A DNA stretch of 64,000 nucleotides from Proteobacteria bacterium ST_bin11 (GTDB taxonomy: Bacteria > Pseudomonadota > Gammaproteobacteria > Methylococcales > Methylomonadaceae). The stretch's first letter is position 1; each line of letters starts with the position of its first letter. The position numbers and the translations under genes were made by a program. Below the pieces are notes generated by a model. That model had not been told where the DNA came from. It was given only the letters and a program-made list of their open reading frames with translations, and searched no databases. Shown here one piece after another: positions 24,513-33,839 of this stretch. The stretch spans positions 62,001 through 126,000 of the forward strand of contig MSXO01000026.1 of assembly GCA_002083615.1 (NCBI GenBank). The letters are read 5' to 3'.

Positions 24513-26540
24513 ATGCCTATTACCCGTTATCTGCGTAAATTTGCCTATCTATGCAGCGCAATTTGCCTGGTGCATATGAACGCGCTGGCCCAAGGAAACC
24601 CGGCAGACATCGAAGCGACCAATGAATTACTGCCGCTAAGTTGGGAGGAACTGACCGAGTTGGAAGTATCCAGTCTGGCGCGACAGGAACAAACGGTGAA
24701 GGACAGCCCGGCTGCGGCATTTGTCATTACCTCGGAAGACATCCGCCGCTCCGGCGCGACCAGTTTGCCGGAAGTGTTACGCATGGTGCCCGGCATGAAC
24801 GTCGCCAAAATCAATGCCTGGAACTGGGCAGTGAGCGCGCGCGGATTTAACGATTTGTATGCCAACAAGTTGCAGGTGATGATAGACGGCCGCAGCATCT
24901 ACGATCCGCTGATCAGCGGCGTGTATTGGGGCCAGCAAAATCCGTCGCTGCCGGACATTGAGCGCATTGAAGTGCTGCGCGGCCCCAGCGGCAGTTTATG
25001 GGGCGCCAATGCTGTGAACGGCACCATCAATATCATCACCCGGTCGGCGCGCGATACGCAAGGCGGTTTGATTAGTGGTGGCGGCGGCACCGAAGAACGC
25101 GGTTTCGGCGGCATTCGTTACGGCAAAAAATTGTCGGAATCCACTTTTCTGCGCGGCACTATCAGTGCGATGGTGCGCGACGCCAGCATCGACTTGGCCG
25201 GCAAGCAGGATACCCATGACACCGGCGATACCGAAACCGCTAATTTTCGCTTGGATAGCCAGCTCAGCAGCCAAGACAAATTAATGGTGGAGGCCAATGT
25301 ATCCCGTTATCGGTTGGGCGGCTACTACATTGGCAAAACCTCGACAACCCCACCCTTATGGCAGAACGACGATTTTGGCAGAGAAGGCGTGACCGGCAGT
25401 TTACAAGGCAACTGGTCGCATCGTACCGATAGCGGCCACGATTGGCGGCTGAACATGGCGTTTACTCAAACCGAATGGCAATTGGCGGTCAATCGGATGA
25501 GCCGCTCGCATTACGATCTGGATTTTCAACACACCCTGCCCGCTATCGACAATCACAAATTGATGTGGGGCTTGAACTACCAAAACATCAACGACAGCTT
25601 TGACAATACGCTGACCCTGGGTTTTGAACCGGATCAATTCACTCAACACAATGTCGGGGTGTTCTTACAAGATCAAATCGACTTAACCGATGACCTTAAA
25701 CTGACGCTGGGTAACCGGGTGGAGCATTTCACTTACACCGGCTGGGAAACCGAACCCAACGCCCGCCTGCTGTGGACACCCCACAAACACCATAGCCTGT
25801 GGGCGGCAGTCTCGCGGGCAGTGGTCTTGCCGAATCGAGCGCAACACAGCATACGGTTGTTCAAACAAATACCGGAGACCAACCGGTTTTTCGAAGCGAA
25901 AGCCAATCCAGATATGCTGACCGAAAATCTCGTGGCCTACGAATTGGGGTGGCGCTGGCAGATATTTAATAACCTGGATATCGATAGCGCCGTGTTTTAC
26001 AACATCTACGACCGGATGCAGGGCACTAAATTTACCGGCGTCACCTATAACGACCCGATATTCGGCAACATCAAGCAAGCCACGGTGGCTAATTACCGGC
26101 AAGTTGACAGTTACGGTTTGGAACTGTCGGTCAATTACCGGGTAAGCCACGACTGGCGGCTACAAGCCTCTTACAGCGCCAACCGGTTCTCGGTCAACTA
26201 CGATAAAAACGAGCCCTGGTTTCGCGATCCGCTCACCGAAGAACATTTCAACCCGCAGCACAATGTTTCGCTCCGCTCCTTGTTTAACCTGACCAGCGAA
26301 ATTGAGTTCGACGCTTGGGCGCGGTACGTCGATGAAGTGTATATCGATAGACGCAGCATCCCGGCCTATATCTCGCTGGACTTGCGACTGGGCTGGCATC
26401 CCCATAAAAATCTGGAGTTATCAATAAGCGGGCAAAATCTATTGGATGACCAGCATCCTGAATTCAGTGACGTGCTTTACATACCCATCGCCAGTCAGAT
26501 TCAACGCGGTTATCTGGCGCAAATATCCTGGCATTTTTAA
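24513..26540 (+). CDS. TonB-dependent outer-membrane receptor
   Basis: A 675-residue outer-membrane beta-barrel with an N-terminal signal peptide (cleavage likely after NALAQ). The plug domain spans about residues 60-175 with the motifs ITSEDIRRSGATSLPEVLRMVPG, IDGRSIYDP and EVLRGPSGSLWGANAVNGTINI. The barrel ends with QISWHF, a C-terminal aromatic outer-membrane signature. A TonB-box-like segment is not obvious. It is the first gene of a receptor-YfiR-kinase array; the next gene starts 17 bases later. The ligand is unknown. Confidence 0.93.
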   Translation: MPITRYLRKFAYLCSAICLVHMNALAQGNPADIEATNELLPLSWEELTELEVSSLARQEQTVKDSPAAAFVITSEDIRRSGATSLPEVLRMVPGMNVAKINAWNWAVSARGFNDLYANKLQVMIDGRSIYDPLISGVYWGQQNPSLPDIERIEVLRGPSGSLWGANAVNGTINIITRSARDTQGGLISGGGGTEERGFGGIRYGKKLSESTFLRGTISAMVRDASIDLAGKQDTHDTGDTETANFRLDSQLSSQDKLMVEANVSRYRLGGYYIGKTSTTPPLWQNDDFGREGVTGSLQGNWSHRTDSGHDWRLNMAFTQTEWQLAVNRMSRSHYDLDFQHTLPAIDNHKLMWGLNYQNINDSFDNTLTLGFEPDQFTQHNVGVFLQDQIDLTDDLKLTLGNRVEHFTYTGWETEPNARLLWTPHKHHSLWAAVSRAVVLPNRAQHSIRLFKQIPETNRFFEAKANPDMLTENLVAYELGWRWQIFNNLDIDSAVFYNIYDRMQGTKFTGVTYNDPIFGNIKQATVANYRQVDSYGLELSVNYRVSHDWRLQASYSANRFSVNYDKNEPWFRDPLTEEHFNPQHNVSLRSLFNLTSEIEFDAWARYVDEVYIDRRSIPAYISLDLRLGWHPHKNLELSISGQNLLDDQHPEFSDVLYIPIASQIQRGYLAQISWHF

Positions 26541-26557
26541 GACGGTTGATTACGCCA

Positions 26558-27070
26558 ATGCGTCTGCTCACACTTTTGCTACTCAGCATCTGCGTTTGGT
26601 ACGCCGGTACTGCGCGCGCGGCGGATAGCCCTAGCCAAAGCCGCGAGTTTCAATTAAAGACCGCCTATCTGTTTCATTTTGCCGAGTTGGCGCAATGGCC
26701 TAATGCTGCCCCGGTGACAATTTGCCTGCAAGGTCACAGTTTGTTACGCGCCTATTTGCCTGTGTTGGAAGGCCAGCAAATCAACGGCAATGCAGTCCAT
26801 GTTACTCTGTCCGACACACCCGATATTGCCCAATGCAGTATTTTGTTTCTCAGCGACTTGGCTGGGTTAACACCAGTATTAACCGAACAAGCCAGACAAC
26901 ATCATGTGTTACTCGTCGGCGATGTGGAAAATTTCGCTAACAGCGGTGGTATGGTGCAATTTACACTGCGCGACAACAGACTGAAACTGGTGGTAAATTT
27001 AGCCGCTGTGAAATCGGCCGATCTGAAGCTGAGTTCGAAATTACTGCGGATGGCCGAAATAATAGAATGA
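26558..27070 (+). CDS. YfiR-family periplasmic protein
   Basis: A 170-residue protein with a signal peptide (MRLLTLLLLSICVWYAG, cleavage near ARAAD) and the YfiR/DUF4154 pattern: FQLKTAYLFHFAELAQWP, then CLQG, SILFLSDL and the end IVNLAAVKSADLKLSSKLL-like segment. In Pseudomonas YfiR inhibits the diguanylate cyclase YfiN from the periplasm. Here the partner is more likely the hybrid kinase encoded next, whose start overlaps this stop (ATGA). The ATG at 26558 fits the signal peptide; a TTG four codons upstream is disfavoured. Confidence 0.88.
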   Translation: MRLLTLLLLSICVWYAGTARAADSPSQSREFQLKTAYLFHFAELAQWPNAAPVTICLQGHSLLRAYLPVLEGQQINGNAVHVTLSDTPDIAQCSILFLSDLAGLTPVLTEQARQHHVLLVGDVENFANSGGMVQFTLRDNRLKLVVNLAAVKSADLKLSSKLLRMAEIIE

Positions 27071-28998
27071 CAGCGTCTACAGCTCCTCGTATTTCGATTA
27101 GCCGCAAGCTGGGTAGAATCCTGCGAGTGATGGTGATGTTAAGCCTAATGGTGGCGACAGTTTCCTTGTCGATTCGGGAATACTCGGCTTTGCAGCAAAC
27201 CATCGGCCAAAAACTAACCTTGACCGCCAATATGATCGGCCAAAACAGCAGTTTTGCCTTATTGTTCGACGATAATCAAACCGCCCAGGAAGTGCTGGAT
27301 GCCCTGGCCCACGATCCGGACATCATCGCCGGGCAAATCCAAACCCCCAGTGGCGTCACGCTAGTCAGCTATGAAAAGCCGGCGACCAATTGGCACGGCT
27401 GGTGGCCAACCTGGCTATCGAAAACCCGGCAGATCACTCAGCCAATTTTGCATAAAAATAATCAAATCGTCGGCCACATTACCTTGGTGGCCGATCTGAA
27501 ACGCTCTTATCACTCCCTGCTGTTCAATACACTGATTAACACCGGTATTATCTTGATCGCTCTGAGCGTCGTGGCCTTGTATGTGCAGCGCTTGCAGCGT
27601 TCGTTTTTAGGTCCTTTGCTTAAATTGGCCAATACCGCGCGGCAAATTGAGAAAGATCAGGATTACAGCCGGCGCTCCGATTATTTCGGTAACGACGAAA
27701 TCAGCGATTTAGCCGAAGCCTTCAATAATATGTTGGCGCAAATCCAGGCGCACGAGACGGATTTGGAAAGCCAGGTGCTTAGCCGCACCCAGGAGCTTGA
27801 ATTAGCCAAGCAAGACGCGGAGTCCGCCAACCAGGCCAAGGGGCAGTTCCTGGCCAACATGAGCCACGAAATCCGCACGCCGATGAACGCGATAGTCGGT
27901 TTGGTGGAGTTGTGCCTGAATAGCGAACTTAGCTTTAAGCAGCGCGAATATCTGAAACGGGTGGAGTCGTCAGCACATTCTTTGATGACGCTAATCGGGG
28001 ATATTCTGGATTTCTCCAAAATGGAAGCCGGCAAGATGCAGATGGAAACTATCCCTTTCCTGCTTGAGGAAATGCTGGAGCATGTGTTTTCCACCATGTT
28101 GCAACTCAGTGCCAATAAGGGAATTCAACTCATCAGGCCTTGGACCGGACCCGACTATCATGCGGTAATTGGCGACCCGCAGCGGCTGCGGCAGATTTTG
28201 ATCAATCTGATCGGCAACGCGATCAAGTTTACCGAGCACGGTGAGATAAAAGTCAGTCTCAGCGAAGTCAGCCGAGATGCACATTGGGTGCGTCTGCAAT
28301 TCGCAATCAGCGACACCGGCATCGGTATCACCGCCGAACAGCAAACCAAATTGTTTCAGGCCTTCAGCCAAGGCGACAACAGCGTGACCCGCAACTACGG
28401 TGGTACCGGCTTGGGCTTGATCATATCCAAACAGTTGATAGAGCAGATGGGCGGGAGTATCGAAGTCAGCAGCAAGCCGGGCATAGGTTCCACCTTTACC
28501 TTTAACGTGTTGCTGGGGGCTACCGATCTAAACACTATTCGCAACTTCCAAATTCGCCGACACCGCACCATAGATGTTGGTAAATTAGCGCGGCTGAACG
28601 GGAGAAGGTTGCTACTGGTGGAAGACAACGAGATCAATCGGATAGTCGCCATCGACCTTTTGGAACAAGCACAATTACAGGTGGATATTGCCGAAAACGG
28701 CGAACTGGCCTTGGCTAAATTACGGCGTAACAACTACGACTGCGTGCTGATGGATGTGCAAATGCCGGTGATGGACGGCTATCAAGCCACCCGGCTGTTA
28801 AGGCAAATCCCGGCTTGCCGCGACATCCCCGTCATTGCGATGACCGCTAACGTGATGAACGGCGATCATCAACACTGCTTATCCGCTGGGATGAACGACT
28901 TCATCGGCAAACCGATTCTGCCGGCCACACTTTACGAGGCACTGTTGAAATGGATCAAACCCGATGCCGATCAGGCCTCGGACAACGGATCGCGTTAA
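27067..28998 (+). CDS. Membrane hybrid histidine kinase (CHASE8-like, HAMP, HisKA, HATPase, REC)
   Basis: A 643-residue inner-membrane hybrid kinase. Two membrane helices (about residues 15-38 and 157-178) enclose a periplasmic sensor of CHASE8 type. A HAMP linker (FLGPLLKLANTARQIEKDQDY) and coiled coil follow, then His267 in NMSHEIRTPMNAI, the ATPase boxes GNAIKFT, DTGIGI and GGTGLGL, and a receiver with Asp563 in LMDVQMPVMDG. Coupling to the YfiR gene suggests that YfiR senses or modulates the periplasmic domain. No DNA-binding regulator is adjacent. Confidence 0.92.
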   Translation: MTASTAPRISISRKLGRILRVMVMLSLMVATVSLSIREYSALQQTIGQKLTLTANMIGQNSSFALLFDDNQTAQEVLDALAHDPDIIAGQIQTPSGVTLVSYEKPATNWHGWWPTWLSKTRQITQPILHKNNQIVGHITLVADLKRSYHSLLFNTLINTGIILIALSVVALYVQRLQRSFLGPLLKLANTARQIEKDQDYSRRSDYFGNDEISDLAEAFNNMLAQIQAHETDLESQVLSRTQELELAKQDAESANQAKGQFLANMSHEIRTPMNAIVGLVELCLNSELSFKQREYLKRVESSAHSLMTLIGDILDFSKMEAGKMQMETIPFLLEEMLEHVFSTMLQLSANKGIQLIRPWTGPDYHAVIGDPQRLRQILINLIGNAIKFTEHGEIKVSLSEVSRDAHWVRLQFAISDTGIGITAEQQTKLFQAFSQGDNSVTRNYGGTGLGLIISKQLIEQMGGSIEVSSKPGIGSTFTFNVLLGATDLNTIRNFQIRRHRTIDVGKLARLNGRRLLLVEDNEINRIVAIDLLEQAQLQVDIAENGELALAKLRRNNYDCVLMDVQMPVMDGYQATRLLRQIPACRDIPVIAMTANVMNGDHQHCLSAGMNDFIGKPILPATLYEALLKWIKPDADQASDNGSR

Positions 28999-29094
28999 TC
29001 AGAGTAGCTAGCAGCCAAGCAGGGTAAGTGCTGGGTTATTTAGTACTAAACTGACCCGAACCGTTCGTCTGTTCTGGGGTTGGAATCAGATGGC

Positions 29095-29571
29095 TTATCG
29101 CCCCCAAGGCATCACCGGCACAGTAGACACGCTATTGGCTGGCGCGCCTTCGATCACTCTGCGGCTAATGGCCAAGTAAACCAAAGTGTTGTGCTTGGCA
29201 TCCCACAACCGGGTAATGTTGGTGGACTTGAAAAACAGCGAGGTGCTTTCGGAAAATACGGTTTCTTCCGCGCCCAATTTGGCCGGCAATGTTATCGGGC
29301 CGATTTGCCGACAAGCCAAGGAAAACTCAGATGGATCTTCCGACAGCCCCAAGCCGCCGGAAATCCCGCCGGATCTGGCCTGACTGATATGACAAATCAC
29401 GTTGGGGATTTTCGGATCTTCGAACGCATCGACGCAGACCTTATGATTGGCGCCTATCAGTTTCCAGGCCGTAGTTACGCAACCCACTTCATCGGCCTGC
29501 GCCGAGCCGGCCAATGTTAGCAACAATCCGCAGCATAAGCGGCCGCCACGTTTTAACAATATTTTCAGCAT
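29095..29571 (-). CDS. creA: CreA family periplasmic protein
   Basis: A 158-residue secreted protein with signal peptide (MLKILLKRGG through the GSAQA cleavage region) and a strongly conserved CreA core: VGCVTTAWKLIGANHKVCV, FEDPKIPNVICHISQA and GGLGLSEDPSEFSLACRQ. The start was set at 29571 because it opens a normal signal peptide; a longer frame to 29682 runs into the upstream gene. The function of CreA is not established; it is widespread in gammaproteobacteria and unrelated in mechanism to the CreBC regulators. Confidence 0.93.
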   Translation of the reverse strand: MLKILLKRGGRLCCGLLLTLAGSAQADEVGCVTTAWKLIGANHKVCVDAFEDPKIPNVICHISQARSGGISGGLGLSEDPSEFSLACRQIGPITLPAKLGAEETVFSESTSLFFKSTNITRLWDAKHNTLVYLAISRRVIEGAPANSVSTVPVMPWGR

Positions 29572-29611
29572 AAATTTCTCGCAGACAGTGAGTGGATGGG
29601 AACTTGTACGG

Positions 29612-30088
29612 TCAGGGTAACAAGCGCCAGTCGCTAAAACAAGCTGCCTGGCCAACATAGCGTTGCCCGCTATCGTAGACATTCCAAACCACCGCTCGCT
29701 CTATCAAAAAGCGCTTGCCGGATTTGGCGATACGCACCCCAGTGTAATTGTCGATATAACCCTGGCCGGCGACTTGATGCAGCAAGCGTTCGCGCTCTTC
29801 GCGGTTAACCGGCTCTGCGGAGAAGCGCGAGGGCATGCCGATAAACTCCGGCCACGATAGCTCAAATAAATCCTGCGCGGTTCGGTTGGCGTAATTGAAT
29901 ACAGGATCCGCAGCGGTATTATGAGACAGCAAGGCAAAATCGGCTTCGTAGACTTGCTGGCCTAGCGACAAAGCGCTAGATCCTGCCATTAAAGGCTTGC
30001 CCAGTAACCGCAGATAGCTGTCCAAGAGCAACTGGATATGCGGTGCGTAGAAATCGCTTTCCGGACTGGGTACTGGCAAATCGAGCAT
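29612..30088 (-). CDS. MEKHLA domain (PAS-related) protein
   Basis: A 158-residue single-domain protein. YANRTAQDLFELSWPEFIGMPSRFSAEP followed by GYIDNYTGVRIAKSGKRFLIERAVVWNV matches the MEKHLA domain, a PAS-like ligand-binding fold otherwise known at the end of plant HD-ZIP III proteins and as stand-alone bacterial proteins. No output domain is present. It lies between creA and the RES toxin gene, same strand, nine bases after the latter. Confidence 0.85.
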   Translation of the reverse strand: MLDLPVPSPESDFYAPHIQLLLDSYLRLLGKPLMAGSSALSLGQQVYEADFALLSHNTAADPVFNYANRTAQDLFELSWPEFIGMPSRFSAEPVNREERERLLHQVAGQGYIDNYTGVRIAKSGKRFLIERAVVWNVYDSGQRYVGQAACFSDWRLLP

Positions 30089-30097
30089 GGCTATCCG

Positions 30098-30796
30098 TTA
30101 AACGGTGGGATGGTAAAGTTCTTTTTTATACACCGCGCTGATTTGTTTGCCGTCCCACACATAGCCATAATGCGCGCCTTGCTTGGCCGGCGCCAGCAAG
30201 CGCGGTTTAAACACCCCCACACATTCGCCGCCCGCCGCCCGCACGCTGGAATAGACGATGCCCTCCGCGCCAGCCGCGCGCAACTCCCGGGCTAACGCTT
30301 GCGCGGCTGCATAATTGCCGGTGTCGGCATCGTAAATATCAGGCATTTCGGCTTGTTGGCCACGAATATCGTGCAGATCGGCAGCCAGATCGGCGGCATA
30401 GCTGCGCATATCTATTTCAATGGGAGCCTGATGCGTCGCAGCCATAAAGCGGCTGCGGTGAAAGCAGGTCTCGGCAATCGCGGTATCGATGTCTTTGGCA
30501 GCGTAATAGACGCCGTAACTGCCATCGCAAAACCGACTACCGTCCGGATTAAGATGAGTGAAGGCCGCCATGATTGGGGTAGTCCCCGGCCCGGAGATAC
30601 GATCCGCCGCCGCGACCAAACTAATTTCGCCGGCTTGGTCGCGCAAGCGCTGGTTAGTCAGCGCTTCAATAGCAAACACTACATCCAGGTCAGCCGGGTC
30701 GGCTACCCGGTCGAACAAACCGGTAGGCGGAAATCGGCTGGGCACCAGTCGCCAACACGGTCGCCAGTTTACTCTGCTGATTTTTGGATGCGTCAT
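30098..30796 (-). CDS. RES-domain toxin (NAD+ phosphorylase family)
   Basis: A 232-residue RES protein. Conserved positions are visible: an Arg in RFPPTGLFDR-type N-terminal region, Glu/Tyr in DGSYGVYYAAKDIDTAIAET, and the C-terminal SSVRAAGGECVGVF carrying the Ser. RES toxins such as MbcT and Res degrade NAD+. The ATG at 30796 overlaps the stop codon of the antitoxin gene (TAATG), which decides the start over a frame extending to 30811. It is the second gene of a two-gene toxin-antitoxin operon. Confidence 0.9.
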   Translation of the reverse strand: MTHPKISRVNWRPCWRLVPSRFPPTGLFDRVADPADLDVVFAIEALTNQRLRDQAGEISLVAAADRISGPGTTPIMAAFTHLNPDGSRFCDGSYGVYYAAKDIDTAIAETCFHRSRFMAATHQAPIEIDMRSYAADLAADLHDIRGQQAEMPDIYDADTGNYAAAQALARELRAAGAEGIVYSSVRAAGGECVGVFKPRLLAPAKQGAHYGYVWDGKQISAVYKKELYHPTV

Positions 30797-31200
30797 TAGG
30801 CCCAACCGCACTGTGCATCCAAATATTGGCGCACCACATACAAATCCGCTACCCGCCCGGACAGCATACGCTGCAACGCCGTTTGCCCGGAAAACAGCGC
30901 CGCCTGATTGGGTTTATGCAACCAGCCGTCCGCCGCCTCCGGCTTGGGTAGTAAAATCTGCAAGGCTTTATAAATACCGAAAATATACGACAGCCTTTCC
31001 AATTTATCGGTATTGAGACTCGCCGTTTCCGGATTTTTCTTCCATTTAAAATAGGTGCTACGCGAATCCAGCCCCAGTAAAACCATGGCCTGTTCGACAT
31101 TCAGCCGCCAGACGTCGGCGATATTGAAAAAAGTCCGTAACGCAGCGCCGGCTACCATCGCGCTATCTGCCGGTAACTGCACCTGAGCGGTTGATAACAT
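30796..31200 (-). CDS. Xre/MbcA/ParS-type antitoxin of RES toxin
   Basis: A 134-residue antitoxin. The N-terminal half has an Xre-like helix-turn-helix (VEQAMVLLGLDSRSTYFKWKKNP), and the C-terminal toxin-binding part has RLSYIFGIYKALQIL and LFSGQTALQRMLSG, hallmarks of the DUF2384/MbcA family. It neutralises the RES toxin by covering its active site and usually represses its own operon. GGAGGG precedes the start. The promoter upstream holds inverted repeats suited to autoregulation. Confidence 0.9.
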   Translation of the reverse strand: MLSTAQVQLPADSAMVAGAALRTFFNIADVWRLNVEQAMVLLGLDSRSTYFKWKKNPETASLNTDKLERLSYIFGIYKALQILLPKPEAADGWLHKPNQAALFSGQTALQRMLSGRVADLYVVRQYLDAQCGWA

Positions 31201-31234
31201 AAGCCCTCCAAACTACTTATTTAAACTTTTTATT

Positions 31235-31263
31235 AAAATAAGTCTATTTATGGACTTTGTCAA
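31235..31263 (-). promoter_or_regulatory. Promoter and operator of the RES-Xre operon
   Basis: On the minus strand, -35 TTGACA (31263-31258) and -10 TATTTT (31240-31235) are separated by 17 bases. The spacer is itself an inverted repeat, AAGTC-N8-GACTT (31240-31257). A second inverted repeat, ACTTATT/AATAAGT, overlaps the -10 and the region downstream (about 31214-31242). These are good operator candidates for the antitoxin. Confidence 0.65.
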
Positions 31264-31357
31264 CGGCAGGGCAATAAGTCCAAGGCCATTGCCATGAAAC
31301 CGCTCTGATGTTTATCGCGGCTTAATTTAAACGAGGTTTATAACTAAGCCCACCGTA

Positions 31358-31948
31358 TCAATTGCTTCGCAACGCCAACGCCGTTTTGGCCAGCCGCTCG
31401 CCTAGCAGCCAGCACAAGCGTTTTTCATGCTCGGTCAGTTCGGAGTCAGTATCGGCAACGTGGCTTGGCCCATAAGGTGTCCCGCCACTAACCGTTTCGC
31501 GCAGCGCGATTTCGTTACACGGTAGGCTCATCAACAACATGCCGTGATGCATCAAAGGCAGCATCATGGATAAGAGCGTGGTTTCCTGACCGCCGTGCAT
31601 GCTGCCGGTGGAAGTAAACACGCCGGCCGGCTTGCCGGACAACGCGCCGGAGAACCAAAGTGCCGTCGTGCCATCCAGAAAGTGTTTTAACGAAGCCGCC
31701 ATGTTGCCGAAATGGGTCGGGCTGCCCAGTGCCAAGCCGTCGCAGGTTTCCAGGTCTTGCAAAGTCGCATAAGGCGCGCCGGCATCGGGAATGCTGTCGG
31801 CGATTTTCTCGCAGACCGCCGACACCTCCGGCACCGTGCGCAACACCGCTTCCGCACCGGTCACCGACTCCACGCCTCGGCCTATTTGCTGCGCCATGCG
31901 CGCGGTGCTGCCGTCGCGGCTGTAATACAGGATCAGGATTTTCGACAT
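31358..31948 (-). CDS. wrbA: WrbA-family NAD(P)H:quinone oxidoreductase
   Basis: A 196-residue flavodoxin-like protein. The FMN phosphate loop is YYSRDGSTARMA near residue 8, and the conserved GSPTHFGNMAASLKHFLDG and FTSTGSMHGGQETTL blocks follow. WrbA enzymes reduce quinones by two electrons and protect against oxidative stress. The start overlaps the arsC stop (TAATG), so both are translated from one message; a shared role in redox stress is inference. Confidence 0.92.
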   Translation of the reverse strand: MSKILILYYSRDGSTARMAQQIGRGVESVTGAEAVLRTVPEVSAVCEKIADSIPDAGAPYATLQDLETCDGLALGSPTHFGNMAASLKHFLDGTTALWFSGALSGKPAGVFTSTGSMHGGQETTLLSMMLPLMHHGMLLMSLPCNEIALRETVSGGTPYGPSHVADTDSELTEHEKRLCWLLGERLAKTALALRSN

Positions 31949-32295
31949 TAGAGTATCGCCAACACGTTTTCCGGCGGCCTGCCGATGGCGGCTTTGCCAT
32001 CTTTCAAGACGATAGGCCGTTCGATTAATTTGGGGACTCTGATCATCGCTTCAATCAGATCCGCATCGCTTAAGGATTTATCATCCAGGCCGTTTTCCTT
32101 ATATTCCGGTTCCTTGGTCCGCATCAATTCGCGCGGTTTAATGTTTAGCTTGCTGAGGATGTCTTGCAGTTCAACGGCAGTAGGCGGGGATTTCAGATAT
32201 TCAACCACTTCCGGAGTGACGCCTTGCGCTTCCAGGAGTTTTAAGGTGTCGCGGGATTTGCCGCAACGCGGGTTGTGATAGATTTTGACGCTCAT
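31948..32295 (-). CDS. arsC: ArsC-family arsenate reductase (glutaredoxin type)
   Basis: A 115-residue thioredoxin-fold protein with the catalytic Cys11 in HNPRCGKSRDTL and the arginine region MIRVPKLIERPIV, both standard for glutaredoxin-linked ArsC. AAGG ten bases upstream supports the ATG at 32295 over a longer frame. No arsenic transporter or arsR is nearby, so it may be a housekeeping ArsC/YffB-like reductase rather than part of an arsenic operon. It overlaps wrbA. Confidence 0.88.
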   Translation of the reverse strand: MSVKIYHNPRCGKSRDTLKLLEAQGVTPEVVEYLKSPPTAVELQDILSKLNIKPRELMRTKEPEYKENGLDDKSLSDADLIEAMIRVPKLIERPIVLKDGKAAIGRPPENVLAIL

Positions 32296-32367
32296 GGTTT
32301 GCACCTTAATCATGACGGGTTGCGGCTATAATAGCACCCTTCGAATCACGGATAAGCTCCCAAAGCC

Positions 32368-33798
32368 ATGCAATTACCCAACTATTCAACCGCCCGCGTG
32401 CTGGTGGTCGGCGACCTGATGCTGGACCGTTACTGGCACGGTGCCACCTCACGAATTTCCCCGGAAGCGCCGGTGCCGGTGGTGCACGTCAAACAAGACG
32501 AACAACGCGCCGGCGGTGCGGGCAACGTGGCTTTAAACATCGCCGCGCTGGGCGCAAAAGTGTCCTTGCTGGGTTTTACCGGCGAAGACGAAGCAGCGAC
32601 CGCTCTGAAGCAATTGCTGCAACAAGCCAAGGTTTTGTGTCTGTTTCAGCCGGTGCCGGGTTATCCGACTATCACCAAATTGCGGGTGATGAGTCGCCAT
32701 CAACAATTGATCAGGCTGGATTTTGAAGACGGCTTTCAGCAAGTCGATAGCGATGCGCTATTGCATTTGTATCACGCGGAAATGATGCAATCGCAAGTGA
32801 TAGTGTTGTCCGATTACGGCAAAGGCACCTTGAGCCAAGTCCAGCAATTCATCCGCCTGGCCAAACAACTGAACAAACCGGTCTTGGTCGATCCGAAAGG
32901 CAGTGATTTTTCGATTTATAAGCAAGCCACGCTGATTACCCCCAACCTCAGCGAGTTTGAAGCGGTGGTTGGCCGCTGCGCCGACCAACAGCAAATCGTC
33001 GAGCGCGGCATGAATTTGCTGAGCGAGCTGGAGCTGCAAGCCTTGCTGGTCACCCGTGGCGAAAATGGCATGACTTTACTCAGTAAACTCGAAGCCCCCT
33101 TGCATCTACCCACTCACGCCCGCGAAGTATTCGACGTTACCGGCGCCGGCGACACCGTCATTTCCGTACTAGCGGCAAGCTTGGCCTCGAAAAAATCGCT
33201 GGCCGAAGCCACACAGCTCGCCAACATTGGCGCCGGTATCGTGGTCGGTAAAATGGGCACCGCCACGGTGAATACCGACGAATTGCATGCCGCCTTGCAA
33301 GGGCCGCGCGCCCATCACAAAGGCGTCTGCAGCTTGGCGGACTTACTGGCCGAGCGCGCAGCCGCCAAGCAAAACGGCGAGAAAATCGTCGCCACCAATG
33401 GCTGTTTCGACATTCTGCATCCCGGCCACGTCCGCTACTTGCAACAAGCCAAAACCCTAGGCGACCGCCTGGTAGTATTAGTCAACAGCGATGCCTCGGT
33501 GCAGCGCCTGAAAGGCCCGGAGCGCCCGGTAAACAAACTGGATCATAGGATGGAAATGCTGGCCGCGCTGGAATGCGTGGATTGGGTGGTGGAATTCGAA
33601 CAAGACACCCCTAAGGAAGTCATCGACCAATTACTGCCCGACATCCTGGTCAAAGGCGGCGACTACACCGACATCAGCAGCATCGCCGGCCACGAAAGCG
33701 TGCTAGCCAACGGCGGTGAGGTGAAGATTTTGTCGTTTATCGAGGGGCATTCGACTACGGCGATTATTCAGACCATTAGAGAAAAAACTGGCAACTAG
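32368..33798 (+). CDS. hldE: Bifunctional heptose-7-phosphate kinase / heptose-1-phosphate adenylyltransferase
   Basis: A 476-residue fusion of normal length. Residues 1-315 are a ribokinase-like kinase with GDLMLDRYWHG, RAGGAGNVALNIAALGA and the catalytic DVTGAGDTVISVL. Residues about 345-476 are a nucleotidyltransferase with TNGCFDILHPGHVRYL. Together they make ADP-D-glycero-beta-D-manno-heptose for the lipopolysaccharide inner core. A TATAAT at 32327-32332 lies 36 bases before the start. It is divergent from arsC-wrbA. Confidence 0.97.
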   Translation: MQLPNYSTARVLVVGDLMLDRYWHGATSRISPEAPVPVVHVKQDEQRAGGAGNVALNIAALGAKVSLLGFTGEDEAATALKQLLQQAKVLCLFQPVPGYPTITKLRVMSRHQQLIRLDFEDGFQQVDSDALLHLYHAEMMQSQVIVLSDYGKGTLSQVQQFIRLAKQLNKPVLVDPKGSDFSIYKQATLITPNLSEFEAVVGRCADQQQIVERGMNLLSELELQALLVTRGENGMTLLSKLEAPLHLPTHAREVFDVTGAGDTVISVLAASLASKKSLAEATQLANIGAGIVVGKMGTATVNTDELHAALQGPRAHHKGVCSLADLLAERAAAKQNGEKIVATNGCFDILHPGHVRYLQQAKTLGDRLVVLVNSDASVQRLKGPERPVNKLDHRMEMLAALECVDWVVEFEQDTPKEVIDQLLPDILVKGGDYTDISSIAGHESVLANGGEVKILSFIEGHSTTAIIQTIREKTGN

Positions 33799-33839
33799 GC
33801 CATGCCGACAATACAATGTATGTATAAGACTGGCGTTCT

